From contig NZ_NRSD01000013.1 in assembly GCF_016583985.1 (NCBI RefSeq), positions 1-64,000 on the forward strand: a stretch of 64,000 nucleotides of DNA, written 5' to 3'. The stretch is from Thiocapsa imhoffii (GTDB lineage Bacteria > Pseudomonadota > Gammaproteobacteria > Chromatiales > Chromatiaceae). A program made the position numbers and the translations under genes. Positions 17,837-25,241 of this stretch are shown here, piece after piece (the first letter of the stretch is position 1; the number at the start of each line of letters is the position of its first letter). Under the pieces are notes generated by a model that had not been told where the DNA came from, did no database searches, and saw only the letters and a program-made list of their open reading frames with translations.

Positions 17837-18739
17837 ATGTTCTTTTCTGTCACGCCACGTGCGGCCATCATCACCCTGTGTTGTGTCGGGCTGAGTATGG
17901 GCGTCGCCGCACAGCCTCCTTCGAGCATCAGCTTTTCAGCGTCCCCACTGTATCAATTCGACTCCGACCTGGAGCGCGGCGGACAGTCGGGATACAGCGC
18001 CTTGCTGATGGCCTTGGGCGCGTCCTGGACGCTTGGCAGCGGCGCCAGGATCGGGCTGCAACTCCGCCTCGACGAGCAGGACTGGCGCTTTCGCGATCCC
18101 GTCGCCTTCCTGGGTGTCGCACCATGGAACCGCATCACTCAGGTCGGGGTTTCACTCCCCTATGCCGTGACGAGCGCGGACGGTTGGCGTTTGAACCTCA
18201 CTCCAACGATTGAATATGCAGGCGAATCCGGCGCGCGCTTCTCGGACGCGCTGGAGTATGGTGCCACCGTGTCGGCAGCGAAGCGTCTGCGGCCCGATCT
18301 GACGCTCGGGTTGGGTGTCGGCGTCTTCAGCAAGATCGAGGAGACCAGCGCCTTTCCCTTTGTGGTCGTCGACTGGAACATCACCGAACGCGTGCGCCTC
18401 ACCAATCCCTTTCCCGCTGGCCCCGCGGGTCCGGCTGGACTCCAACTCTCCTATGCGTTCGACGCGGGCTGGAGCGCCGGTGTCGGTGCCGCTTACCGCT
18501 CCAATCGATTCCGCCTGGACAAGAACGGCCCCGTGGCCAACGGGATCGGTGAGCACCGCTTCATTCCCGTGTATATCCAGCTCGCGCGCGATCTCTCCGA
18601 GCGGCTCCGCCTCGACCTCTATGCCGGCGTCTCGACCGCCACCCGCTTGCGGGTCGAGGACCACAGGGGCCGCAAGCTGATCGAGGAGGATCAGGATCCC
18701 GCCCCCATGCTCGGCATCACCCTGAGCGGGCGCTTTTGA
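17837..18739 (+). CDS. Outer-membrane beta-barrel protein (DUF6268-like)
   Basis: 300 residues from ATG 17837. The start is set by a signal peptide (MFFSVTPRAAIITLCCVGLSMGVAA) that the longer open frame would bury. The mature part is made of alternating amphipathic strands separated by Gly/Asp turns and ends in GITLSGRF with the C-terminal phenylalanine typical of outer-membrane barrels. The closest description I can offer is the DUF6268 outer-membrane group, which is low-certainty. The gene precedes a cyclase-like sensor operon by 90 bp on the same strand, and whether it belongs to that set is open. Confidence 0.65.
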   Translation: MFFSVTPRAAIITLCCVGLSMGVAAQPPSSISFSASPLYQFDSDLERGGQSGYSALLMALGASWTLGSGARIGLQLRLDEQDWRFRDPVAFLGVAPWNRITQVGVSLPYAVTSADGWRLNLTPTIEYAGESGARFSDALEYGATVSAAKRLRPDLTLGLGVGVFSKIEETSAFPFVVVDWNITERVRLTNPFPAGPAGPAGLQLSYAFDAGWSAGVGAAYRSNRFRLDKNGPVANGIGEHRFIPVYIQLARDLSERLRLDLYAGVSTATRLRVEDHRGRKLIEEDQDPAPMLGITLSGRF

Positions 18740-18828
18740 TGCGGGATCCCCAGGATTTTTAATGCGCGCGCCTTCCTGATGCTGCTCGCTCATCCCTCAT
18801 AGACCTTGTGCGAGGCCACGGCGCGTCC

Positions 18829-21075
18829 ATGTCGAGGACATCCGATCCGTCTCCGAACTCTCGCCTGCCGGATGCGCGCCAACCCATGACGTCGGCGCGG
18901 CAACCCTCCCCATCGTTCCTCGCGCGGCGGCTGCCGCGTCCGCGGATCTCCTTTCGCGTGGCGATCCTGATGCTGTTCCTGATTCCGATGATGGCCACGG
19001 TCATGGCGATCGTCTACAAGATGTCGGAACGCGCTGAAATGGTGGTTTATCAGCTCTCGAGCCGAATCGTCGAGGAGGTCGGTGCGAAAATCGTCGCGCG
19101 CGCGACGGGTATCGTGCGCGTCGCCGAGGGGCATCTGTTGGCGAACACGGCGGTGGCTAGCGCCACCCGAGTCATCCCCGGTCAGGTCGTCCTCGCCGAC
19201 CTCTTTTGGCAACAAGTGGCCTTCAGCCCGGAGTTGGCCGGGATGTATATCGCCGATCTCGACGGCAACTTCGTCCAAGCGCGCACCCTGCCAGAACCCG
19301 CGACCCGAGTGATCGACCGCACGACCTCACCGCCCACCGACCGGATCATCGTACGGGATCGCGATTATCGACCGCTTGCCCATCTTGAACGACCGCTCGC
19401 CTACGATCCACGTGACCGGCCCTGGTTCATGGGCACGCAACCGGAACGTCGTCTGCAGTGGACCGACGCCTATCGCTTCAGCGATTCCGGACGTCTGGGC
19501 ATCACCGCGACCTATCCCTTGCTCGACAGCGAGAACCGGATCCTGGCCGTGCTCGGCGTGGACGCGACCCTTGAGAGTCTCTCGGCATTTCTGTCACAGC
19601 AGACGATCGGACCGCGCAGCGCGGCCTTTCTCCTCGATGATCGCGACCGTATCATCGCCGCGCCCCATGCGCTCGAGATCCTGGACGCCGATGCACTCCG
19701 ACCCGCCGCGGAGATCGAACTGGACTGGGTTCGCAACGCCTTGACCGCCATCCAGACCAGCACAAGTGGCGGCCGTGCGACTCCAAACATCGTGCGCTCC
19801 GTCACCGATGGTCAGGGCTACCTGACGCATCTGGTCACCTTCGGCGAGGGCTTCAGTCTGCCGTGGCGCCTCGTTATCGTCGTCAGCGAGGCGGATTTGC
19901 TGAGCGAGGCTCAGCGGATCCTGCAAGAATCGATCGTCATCTCGGCAATCATCGTCATCCTGGCGTTGTTCGTGATCTATCCACTAAGCGCGACCTTCGC
20001 CGAATCGGTCGCGCAACTGACTCACAATACCTGGCTTTTGCGGCATTTTCGCCCCGCCGAGGTCATCCCCGTCCGATCCGTCTTCAGCGAGATCCAGGAG
20101 CTGGATCGTGCCATGCAAAGCATGCGTGATGCCATCACTCTCGTGGAGGGCCAGTTACCCACCGAGGTCGTGCGTCAACTGTCGAGCGGCGCGGCGCGGG
20201 TCGAACTGCAAGCCGAATTCAAGACCATCACGGTGCTCACCTCCGCCCTGAACACACTCGATCCACTGTTCGATCACCTCCAACCCGAACAGGTGATCGC
20301 GTTCCTGCGCGCCCAGATCGAACATGGACGCTTCATCGTCACGCGCGAGGATGGCACGCTCGAGGCCTTTCGTGGTGACCGCATCCATGCCTTCTGGGAC
20401 ACCCCCGCTGCCCCCGATCTTGCCGCGCGACATGCCTGCCGCGCGGCCTTGTCCTTCGTGCGCTCTTGTCAGCGTGATCTGCTAGACCATCGTGTCGAGG
20501 AACCCATCATGCGGTGCAGCGGCATCCATCTCGGCCGCGGACTCGTCGGCAACCTCGGCGTCGGCGGTCGCCTGCGCTATTCCTCCATGGGACGCCTCGT
20601 CGAGACCGCTGCCCGCCTGCGTGACGCCAACTCCACCTATGGTACGGCGATCATTCTCAGCGCCACGGTTCAGCGCGAGGTCAAGGATCGTTTCCGATGC
20701 CGCGTGCTCGACGCCATTCGGCTCCCGGGCGATCCCCAGGCGACCCCCATCTACGAACTGCGCGGCGACCTGAACGACCGCCCCGACGAGCGCGAACAGA
20801 CCTTTATCGACTTGTGCGAGACCGGATTTTCGCAGTACCGTGAGCGCCACTGGGATGCAGCCATCGCGGCCTGGACCCGTGCCAGCACCTTGATTCCGGG
20901 CGACCAGGCGAGCGCACTGATGATCGCACGCTGCGCTTGGTTGAAAGTCGCCGTGCCTGGGTTCTGGACGTTGCCGGAGGACTGGGACGGTGCTTTCCCG
21001 GGCGTGCCGGTCGCGCACTCGGACAGGTGCTCAGACCAGGATCAAGACGATTCCAGGAGTCGAGATGGCGACTGA
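18829..21075 (+). CDS. Cache-sensor class III cyclase-like protein, active site degraded
   Basis: About 748 residues from ATG 18829 (GTG 18808 is possible). A first transmembrane helix (VAILMLFLIPMMATVMAIVY) is followed by a ~300-residue periplasmic double-Cache domain (SPELAGMYIADLDGNFVQAR, DPRDRPWF, LGVDATLESLSAFL) and a second helix (IVISAIIVILALFVIYPL). Then come a HAMP-like linker and a class III nucleotide-cyclase fold near residues 455-640. The second metal Asp is present (RGDRIHAFW), as is SSMGRLVETAARL. But the first metal position, normally FxDIxGFT, reads ITVLTSALNTL, so one catalytic aspartate is lost. Catalysis is doubtful and a binding or pseudo-enzyme role is possible. A helical C-terminal extension follows. 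The end overlaps the next gene by 11 bases. Confidence 0.8.
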   Translation: MSRTSDPSPNSRLPDARQPMTSARQPSPSFLARRLPRPRISFRVAILMLFLIPMMATVMAIVYKMSERAEMVVYQLSSRIVEEVGAKIVARATGIVRVAEGHLLANTAVASATRVIPGQVVLADLFWQQVAFSPELAGMYIADLDGNFVQARTLPEPATRVIDRTTSPPTDRIIVRDRDYRPLAHLERPLAYDPRDRPWFMGTQPERRLQWTDAYRFSDSGRLGITATYPLLDSENRILAVLGVDATLESLSAFLSQQTIGPRSAAFLLDDRDRIIAAPHALEILDADALRPAAEIELDWVRNALTAIQTSTSGGRATPNIVRSVTDGQGYLTHLVTFGEGFSLPWRLVIVVSEADLLSEAQRILQESIVISAIIVILALFVIYPLSATFAESVAQLTHNTWLLRHFRPAEVIPVRSVFSEIQELDRAMQSMRDAITLVEGQLPTEVVRQLSSGAARVELQAEFKTITVLTSALNTLDPLFDHLQPEQVIAFLRAQIEHGRFIVTREDGTLEAFRGDRIHAFWDTPAAPDLAARHACRAALSFVRSCQRDLLDHRVEEPIMRCSGIHLGRGLVGNLGVGGRLRYSSMGRLVETAARLRDANSTYGTAIILSATVQREVKDRFRCRVLDAIRLPGDPQATPIYELRGDLNDRPDEREQTFIDLCETGFSQYRERHWDAAIAAWTRASTLIPGDQASALMIARCAWLKVAVPGFWTLPEDWDGAFPGVPVAHSDRCSDQDQDDSRSRDGD

Positions 21076-21604
21076 AGACCGAACCGACGAGGCGATCGAT
21101 CGTCTGCAACGGGTGCTCCAAGGACTCGGCGAGCAGCAGATCGCGCTCGATCGACGTCTGACCATGCTCTCGAAGCTGGCACTCTTCGACCTCGTCGCCG
21201 TGGTCCTGTCGATTTCACTCCTGGTCATCGTGCTGTCGCTGCAGGCCCCCGATCTGCGCAAGGCGGTTGCCACCATGAATGTGCATATCGCCACCATGTC
21301 GGACGATCTTTACAGCATTCGCGGCAGCATGACGCGCCTCACGGATGATGTTGGCAGCTTGTCCGAGATCATCGCGCAAGTCGACAGCATCCATGGTGAT
21401 GTTGCCCAGATGCGCGAGCACGTCGGGACCATGACCCTACGGGTGACGGACATGAACAGCAGCCTGACGCAGGTCAGCGATCAGGTCGGGGATATGAGCC
21501 TCTCGTTCGGCGTGCTGGACAACATCCTGATGAGAATGATGCTGGACGTGAATCACATGTCGAAACCCATGCGCTTCTTCAACCAAATGAATCCCTTTCG
21601 CTGA
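21065..21604 (+). CDS. Membrane-anchored coiled-coil protein A (unknown)
   Basis: 179 residues from ATG 21065 with a GGAG site. The start overlaps the cyclase-like stop by 11 bases, so translation is coupled. The layout is a ~35-residue cytoplasmic helix, one transmembrane helix (FDLVAVVLSISLLVIVLSL), then a long extracytoplasmic coiled coil with spaced Met/Gly heptads (MREHVGTMTLRVTDM, VSDQVGDMSL). It ends MSKPMRFFNQMNPFR. It is clearly paralogous to the next gene in size, topology and repeat pattern. I recognise no named family. By position it may transmit or scaffold signals from the upstream sensor (inference). Confidence 0.75.
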   Translation: MATEDRTDEAIDRLQRVLQGLGEQQIALDRRLTMLSKLALFDLVAVVLSISLLVIVLSLQAPDLRKAVATMNVHIATMSDDLYSIRGSMTRLTDDVGSLSEIIAQVDSIHGDVAQMREHVGTMTLRVTDMNSSLTQVSDQVGDMSLSFGVLDNILMRMMLDVNHMSKPMRFFNQMNPFR

Positions 21605-21633
21605 CAGCCTGAGACCTGAGCACGGACCGAACG

Positions 21634-22152
21634 ATGCCCGACTCACATCAAATCGATCGCATCATCGAGATTCTCGACGGCACGGAAACGGCGCTCACGA
21701 AGCGGATTCGGGATCAAGAACAGGCCGAACGCACCGCCATCGCGCCGCGCCTCTTCTTCGTGCTCATCGGTGCGCTTGCGCTCGCCAATGTCTACTTCGT
21801 CAGCCAACTGACGCTGGAGATGCGCTCCATTATCTCGAATCTGAACGATATGTATGGCCACTTCGCGACCGTTTCGGTACGAATGTCCGACATTCGCGCC
21901 GATATGACCCGCATGGAGCAAGAGATTCGTCTGATGCCGGTGCTACAGGAACAGATGACCGCGTTGGCTCATGAAATTGCAACCATGAACCAGGACGTCG
22001 GCACCATGACGAGCACAGTGGTCGACATGGAACAGCGTGTCGGCACCATCAACCGGAGTGTCGTGGAGCTGGCGCTGCGCTTCCGAGGACTGAACCAGAA
22101 GGTCGGCCAGATGAGTCTCGATGTCGATCAGATGGCGCGTCCGGTGCCCTGA
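21634..22152 (+). CDS. Membrane-anchored coiled-coil protein B (unknown, paralogue of A)
   Basis: 172 residues with the same plan as the preceding protein: a short cytoplasmic helix (IDRIIEILDGTETALTKR), one transmembrane helix (LFFVLIGALALANVYFVSQL) and an extracytoplasmic coiled coil with the same Met/Gly-marked heptads (MNQDVGTMTSTVVDMEQRVG, LNQKVGQMSLDVDQMARP). Both end in a conserved MSxxV(D/N)xM(A/S)KP/RP-like tail, suggesting hetero-oligomerisation. The gap to the first paralogue is 29 bases. The function is unknown. Confidence 0.75.
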   Translation: MPDSHQIDRIIEILDGTETALTKRIRDQEQAERTAIAPRLFFVLIGALALANVYFVSQLTLEMRSIISNLNDMYGHFATVSVRMSDIRADMTRMEQEIRLMPVLQEQMTALAHEIATMNQDVGTMTSTVVDMEQRVGTINRSVVELALRFRGLNQKVGQMSLDVDQMARPVP

Positions 22153-22263
22153 GGATGAGCACGGCTGAAGAGGCGACATCAGCGACCATCCCGTCACCCA
22201 CCCGGCCAAGTCACCACGGCCAGGTCACCATCGAGCATTCACGAGCCCAGAGGAAGCTTCCCC

Positions 22264-22626
22264 ATGAACGTCGAGCGATCGAAAGAACACACCAGCCAGC
22301 GGCCAGGTCCCGGGCGTTTTGCCCTGCTCGCCGTCGCAACCGTTTTACTTGGAGCCTGCGCCTCGAGTGGCGAGCACGTGAGTGGCGCGATGCAAATCAC
22401 GGTTCGACCTGGAGACACCGGCACCTGCGACACCAGCCCCTGCGAGGTCTTCTTGGTCATGCCGCCGGGCACGGGGAGCTACGCCGTGACCGGGAACGAA
22501 GTCAAGATCGGCGACTTCCCGGCCGGCCAGACCGTCTCGCTCGGACAACTCTTCGGTAGCAATGCCATCAAGGTCGTCGGTGCCAATGTGCCGCCGGCCT
22601 ATGTCTATATTCCGCGCGATCTCTAG
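22264..22626 (+). CDS. Small lipoprotein (unknown)
   Basis: 120 residues. The lipobox LLGAC (Cys near residue 32) follows a hydrophobic stretch, so the protein is probably lipidated after export. The mature domain of ~88 residues is beta-rich with a CDTSPC pair that could form a disulphide, and it ends PPAYVYIPRDL. No named family was recognised. It follows the two coiled-coil genes by 111 bases on the same strand and may be the outermost part of the same set. ATG 22264 fits the signal sequence. Confidence 0.7.
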   Translation: MNVERSKEHTSQRPGPGRFALLAVATVLLGACASSGEHVSGAMQITVRPGDTGTCDTSPCEVFLVMPPGTGSYAVTGNEVKIGDFPAGQTVSLGQLFGSNAIKVVGANVPPAYVYIPRDL

Positions 22627-22649
22627 CGCCGAGCATCCGGGCTGGGTGG

Positions 22650-22996
22650 TCGAGGAGGCAACGTTCGTGACCATCATCCCGGCCATCCAGTGCTTCGAGA
22701 TGTTGCATCCGGTGTCCTCGCTCGAAGGCGTGGGGCATGTCATCGGTCCGCTTTATCCGGCCACGCACGTCCTCGCCAGCACGCGCGGCGTCTCCAAAAA
22801 AGCGCTGAGCTTCGCCAGTCTTGAAGCCTCCTTCTAACCAATCGCGCTGGCCGTTCCGGTCACCCGAGCCCGGTCGATCCCGCGGTCGAAACAACCGGAG
22901 CCCCGAGGGTGCCGCATCGCGCCAACATCCCTCGGCTGGACATCAATAAACTCTGGAGCCTGGCCCGCGACCCGATGATGCCCACCCTGATTCGCC
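22650..22996 (+). pseudogene. Decayed copy of the rbbA 3' end and yhhJ 5' end
   Basis: The plus strand reads [21 protein letters not shown] and, later, an in-frame LEASF followed by a stop. About 80 bases further on, the DNA matches the start of the next permease (ctctggagcctggcccgcga). The same order occurs intact at about 27815-28165, where the fused ABC protein ends and the following permease begins. The copy carries deletions, the stop codon and no promoter-proximal sequence. It records an ancestral second copy of, or rearrangement around, the exporter locus 5 kb downstream. Confidence 0.8.
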
Positions 22997-23353
22997 CGCG
23001 GTCCAGCCCCATGGTTATGTGCGTTACCGTACCGACCACCTTTTTCCCATGCGTATCATGTCTAGCAAGTGGCTGACGATCGTCTTCCACGTCGTCTTCC
23101 ACGGCATTCCACGCGCGCTATCATTGATGGGTTCGATGGTTCGGTAAGACGCATCAGTCAAGAACGGACAGGGTCGTGTCCAATGCCGCGACCCAAACGC
23201 TGAATGCAATCACCTGCAAGGCCTCAGCTAATCCAGAACTCGAAGTCAAGGACCACATTCCAAGCAATTTCTGCTGGGCTCCTGATCTTGCCGCGGATGA
23301 ACAGGCGGGTTGTTCGTCCTGTTTGTCCCATTGCCACCAGAGGTTGCAGATTG
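22997..23353. other. Non-coding stretch after the ABC remnant
   Basis: Base composition is less GC-biased than the neighbours. Several short minus-strand frames are open (for example 23154-23432) but show no recognisable motif. It may be residue of a mobile element or of the duplicated exporter. I see no gene here apart from the leader of the one at 23354, which has AGAGG upstream of its ATG. Confidence 0.4.
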
Positions 23354-23836
23354 ATGAATACAATACATGGTTTGGAAGCATTACGGAGCTCCCTCCTAAC
23401 GGCCGAACTGAGTGAGGATGAAACTCAGGCACTCGCGGACCGAATGGGGGTGAAGACGCTGTGCAATGGTGAGGTTTTGGTTGCTGAAGGGGATCTGTGC
23501 CAGACGCTGTTCCTGCAAGCTGCGGGAGCCATTCAACTCTATCGGGACTGCGCTGGTGATGAAGAAATTCTCTACCAGATGCACCTCGGTGAATGCGTTG
23601 GAACCCGTAGCTTCGTCGACGGTTCGGCCTATGTATTTGGGCTGCGCTCTATCGGCGACAGCACTGTTTTGACCTTGGACTCCGACGCCTTAGATACCCT
23701 GGATCAAGAGCATCCCCGCTTGTTGTATAAAATCATGCGTGCATTCGTTCTCATCACTCACGTCACGTTGGCGCGCTTGCGCCTCGAGGATGCCGAGCTG
23801 CGTCATTACGTATTAAAGTCCGGCGGGCGCTATTGA
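23354..23836 (+). CDS. Stand-alone cyclic nucleotide-binding domain protein
   Basis: 160 residues from ATG 23354 (AGAGG at proper spacing). The longer open frame upstream is not supported. The sequence is a Crp-type cNMP-binding beta-barrel: LCNGEVLVAEGDLCQTLFLQ, GAIQLYRDCAGDEEILYQMH, then LGECVGTRSFVDGSAYVFGLRS in the phosphate-binding-cassette position, and a C-helix. There is no helix-turn-helix, so it is not a transcription factor by itself. The cassette lacks the usual GE...R-(S/T)A-x-V pattern, so the ligand is uncertain. It is shortly downstream of the cyclase-like sensor set, a suggestive but unproven link. Confidence 0.75.
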   Translation: MNTIHGLEALRSSLLTAELSEDETQALADRMGVKTLCNGEVLVAEGDLCQTLFLQAAGAIQLYRDCAGDEEILYQMHLGECVGTRSFVDGSAYVFGLRSIGDSTVLTLDSDALDTLDQEHPRLLYKIMRAFVLITHVTLARLRLEDAELRHYVLKSGGRY

Positions 23837-24167
23837 GCACCCAATGAGAGCATCTCGATAGTCACGCACTGAACCGGGCCAGCTTATCAGCGTTGATCCA
23901 CCAAGAGACCAGCTGCGTAGTGAGTCGTTAGAAGCGCCTGAACTCAGCGCCAAGCGATCCGATCACCATTGAGGATGCAGCAGGCGGGACGCGGATCAGG
24001 ATGGAGGGTGTCGCGCAGGACGAGCCGAGTATTCAGCTGGTGAACGACCAGCGGGAGCATCGGGGCGAGGTCGTCATCCAGGGCGCATGATTGACCAGCA
24101 CCGTCGCTGGCGGCGCATCGCTCGCGGTTGACTCCTTCACTTCAGGCTCAGGGACACAGGATCCATC
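23837..24167. other. Intergenic region before the ABC exporter
   Basis: About 330 bp. A minus-strand frame of about 45 codons is open but unrecognised. The region should carry the promoter of the exporter operon. No repeat or RNA gene was recognised. Confidence 0.4.
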
Positions 24168-25241
24168 ATGACGCCAGCAGTCAAGAAGAACATGGTTCTG
24201 CTGATCAGTGCAGTGGCCATCGCCATCATCGCGGTCCTGGTCTGGACCACCCTGCAACCCTCGGGTCCGGGCGCCGGCTTCGTCAGCGGCAACGGCCGCA
24301 TCGAGGCCACCGAGATCGACGTCGCCACCAAGCTCGCCGGACGGGTGGAAGAGATCCTGGTCAACGAGGGCGATTTCGTGGAGGCCGGACAGCCGCTGGC
24401 GCAGATGCGGGTCGCGACGCTCGACGCCCAACGCGACGAGGCGTTGGCGCAGTCCCGCCAGGCCGTCACCGCCGTCGCCAGCGCCAAGGCCCAGGTCGCG
24501 GTGAGCCAGAGCGACACGGCTGCCGCGCAGGCGCTGGTGGGACAGCGCGAGAGCGAGCTGGACGCCGCGCAGCGGCGCTACGCCCGTTCCGAGACCCTGT
24601 CCGAGAAGGGCATGACGACCCGCCAGATCCTCGACGATGACCGCGCCCGCGTGCACGGCGCCGAGGCCACGTTGGCCGGTGCCCAAGCCCAGGTGACCGC
24701 GAGCGAGGCGGCGACCACGGCCGCGCGCGCCGCGGTCGTCGGCGCCGACTCGGGTGTGGAGGCCAGCGAGGCGACGGTCGCCCGTGTCGAGGCCGATATC
24801 GAGGACAGTCACCTCACGTCCCCACGCGCCGGACGCGTGCAATACCGCATCGCGCAGCCCGGCGAGGTCCTGGCCGCCGGCGGCAAGGTGCTCAACCTGG
24901 TTGATCTCAGCGATGTCTACATGACCTTTTTCTTGCCAGAGACAGCAGCCGGTCGGGTCGCGCTGGGCAGCGAGGTGCATCTCGTGCTCGATGCGGCACC
25001 GCAATACGTGATTCCGGCGCGGGTGTCCTATGTCGCCAGCACCGCGCAGTTCACGCCCAAGACGGTGGAGACGGCCAGCGAGCGGCAGAAGCTGATGTTC
25101 CGCGTCAAGGCGCGGATCGACCCGGAGCTGCTGCTGAAACACCGCGCGCTGGTCAAGACCGGCCTGCCCGGCATGGCCTGGCTCAAGCTCGATGCCGCGG
25201 CTGCCTGGCCGGCTAACCTGGTTATCAAGGTGCCGGATTGA
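24168..25241 (+). CDS. yhiI: HlyD-family membrane-fusion protein (YhiI-like)
   Basis: 357 residues. An N-terminal membrane anchor ([18 protein letters not shown]) is followed by the lipoyl half motif [21 protein letters not shown] long Ala/Glu-rich helical hairpin comes next (about residues 80-210), then the second lipoyl half ([20 protein letters not shown]) and a beta-barrel. It is the periplasmic adaptor of an ABC-2 type exporter and its stop overlaps the ATG of the next gene by four bases. The gene order adaptor, double-ATPase fused to permease, permease equals the E. coli yhiI-rbbA-yhhJ set. Confidence 0.9.
   Translation: MTPAVKKNMVLLISAVAIAIIAVLVWTTLQPSGPGAGFVSGNGRIEATEIDVATKLAGRVEEILVNEGDFVEAGQPLAQMRVATLDAQRDEALAQSRQAVTAVASAKAQVAVSQSDTAAAQALVGQRESELDAAQRRYARSETLSEKGMTTRQILDDDRARVHGAEATLAGAQAQVTASEAATTAARAAVVGADSGVEASEATVARVEADIEDSHLTSPRAGRVQYRIAQPGEVLAAGGKVLNLVDLSDVYMTFFLPETAAGRVALGSEVHLVLDAAPQYVIPARVSYVASTAQFTPKTVETASERQKLMFRVKARIDPELLLKHRALVKTGLPGMAWLKLDAAAAWPANLVIKVPD

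Noticed and set aside
22997-23353. Transposase fragment on the minus strand
   Set aside because: Open minus-strand frames of 60-90 codons lack transposase motifs and no terminal inverted repeats were seen.
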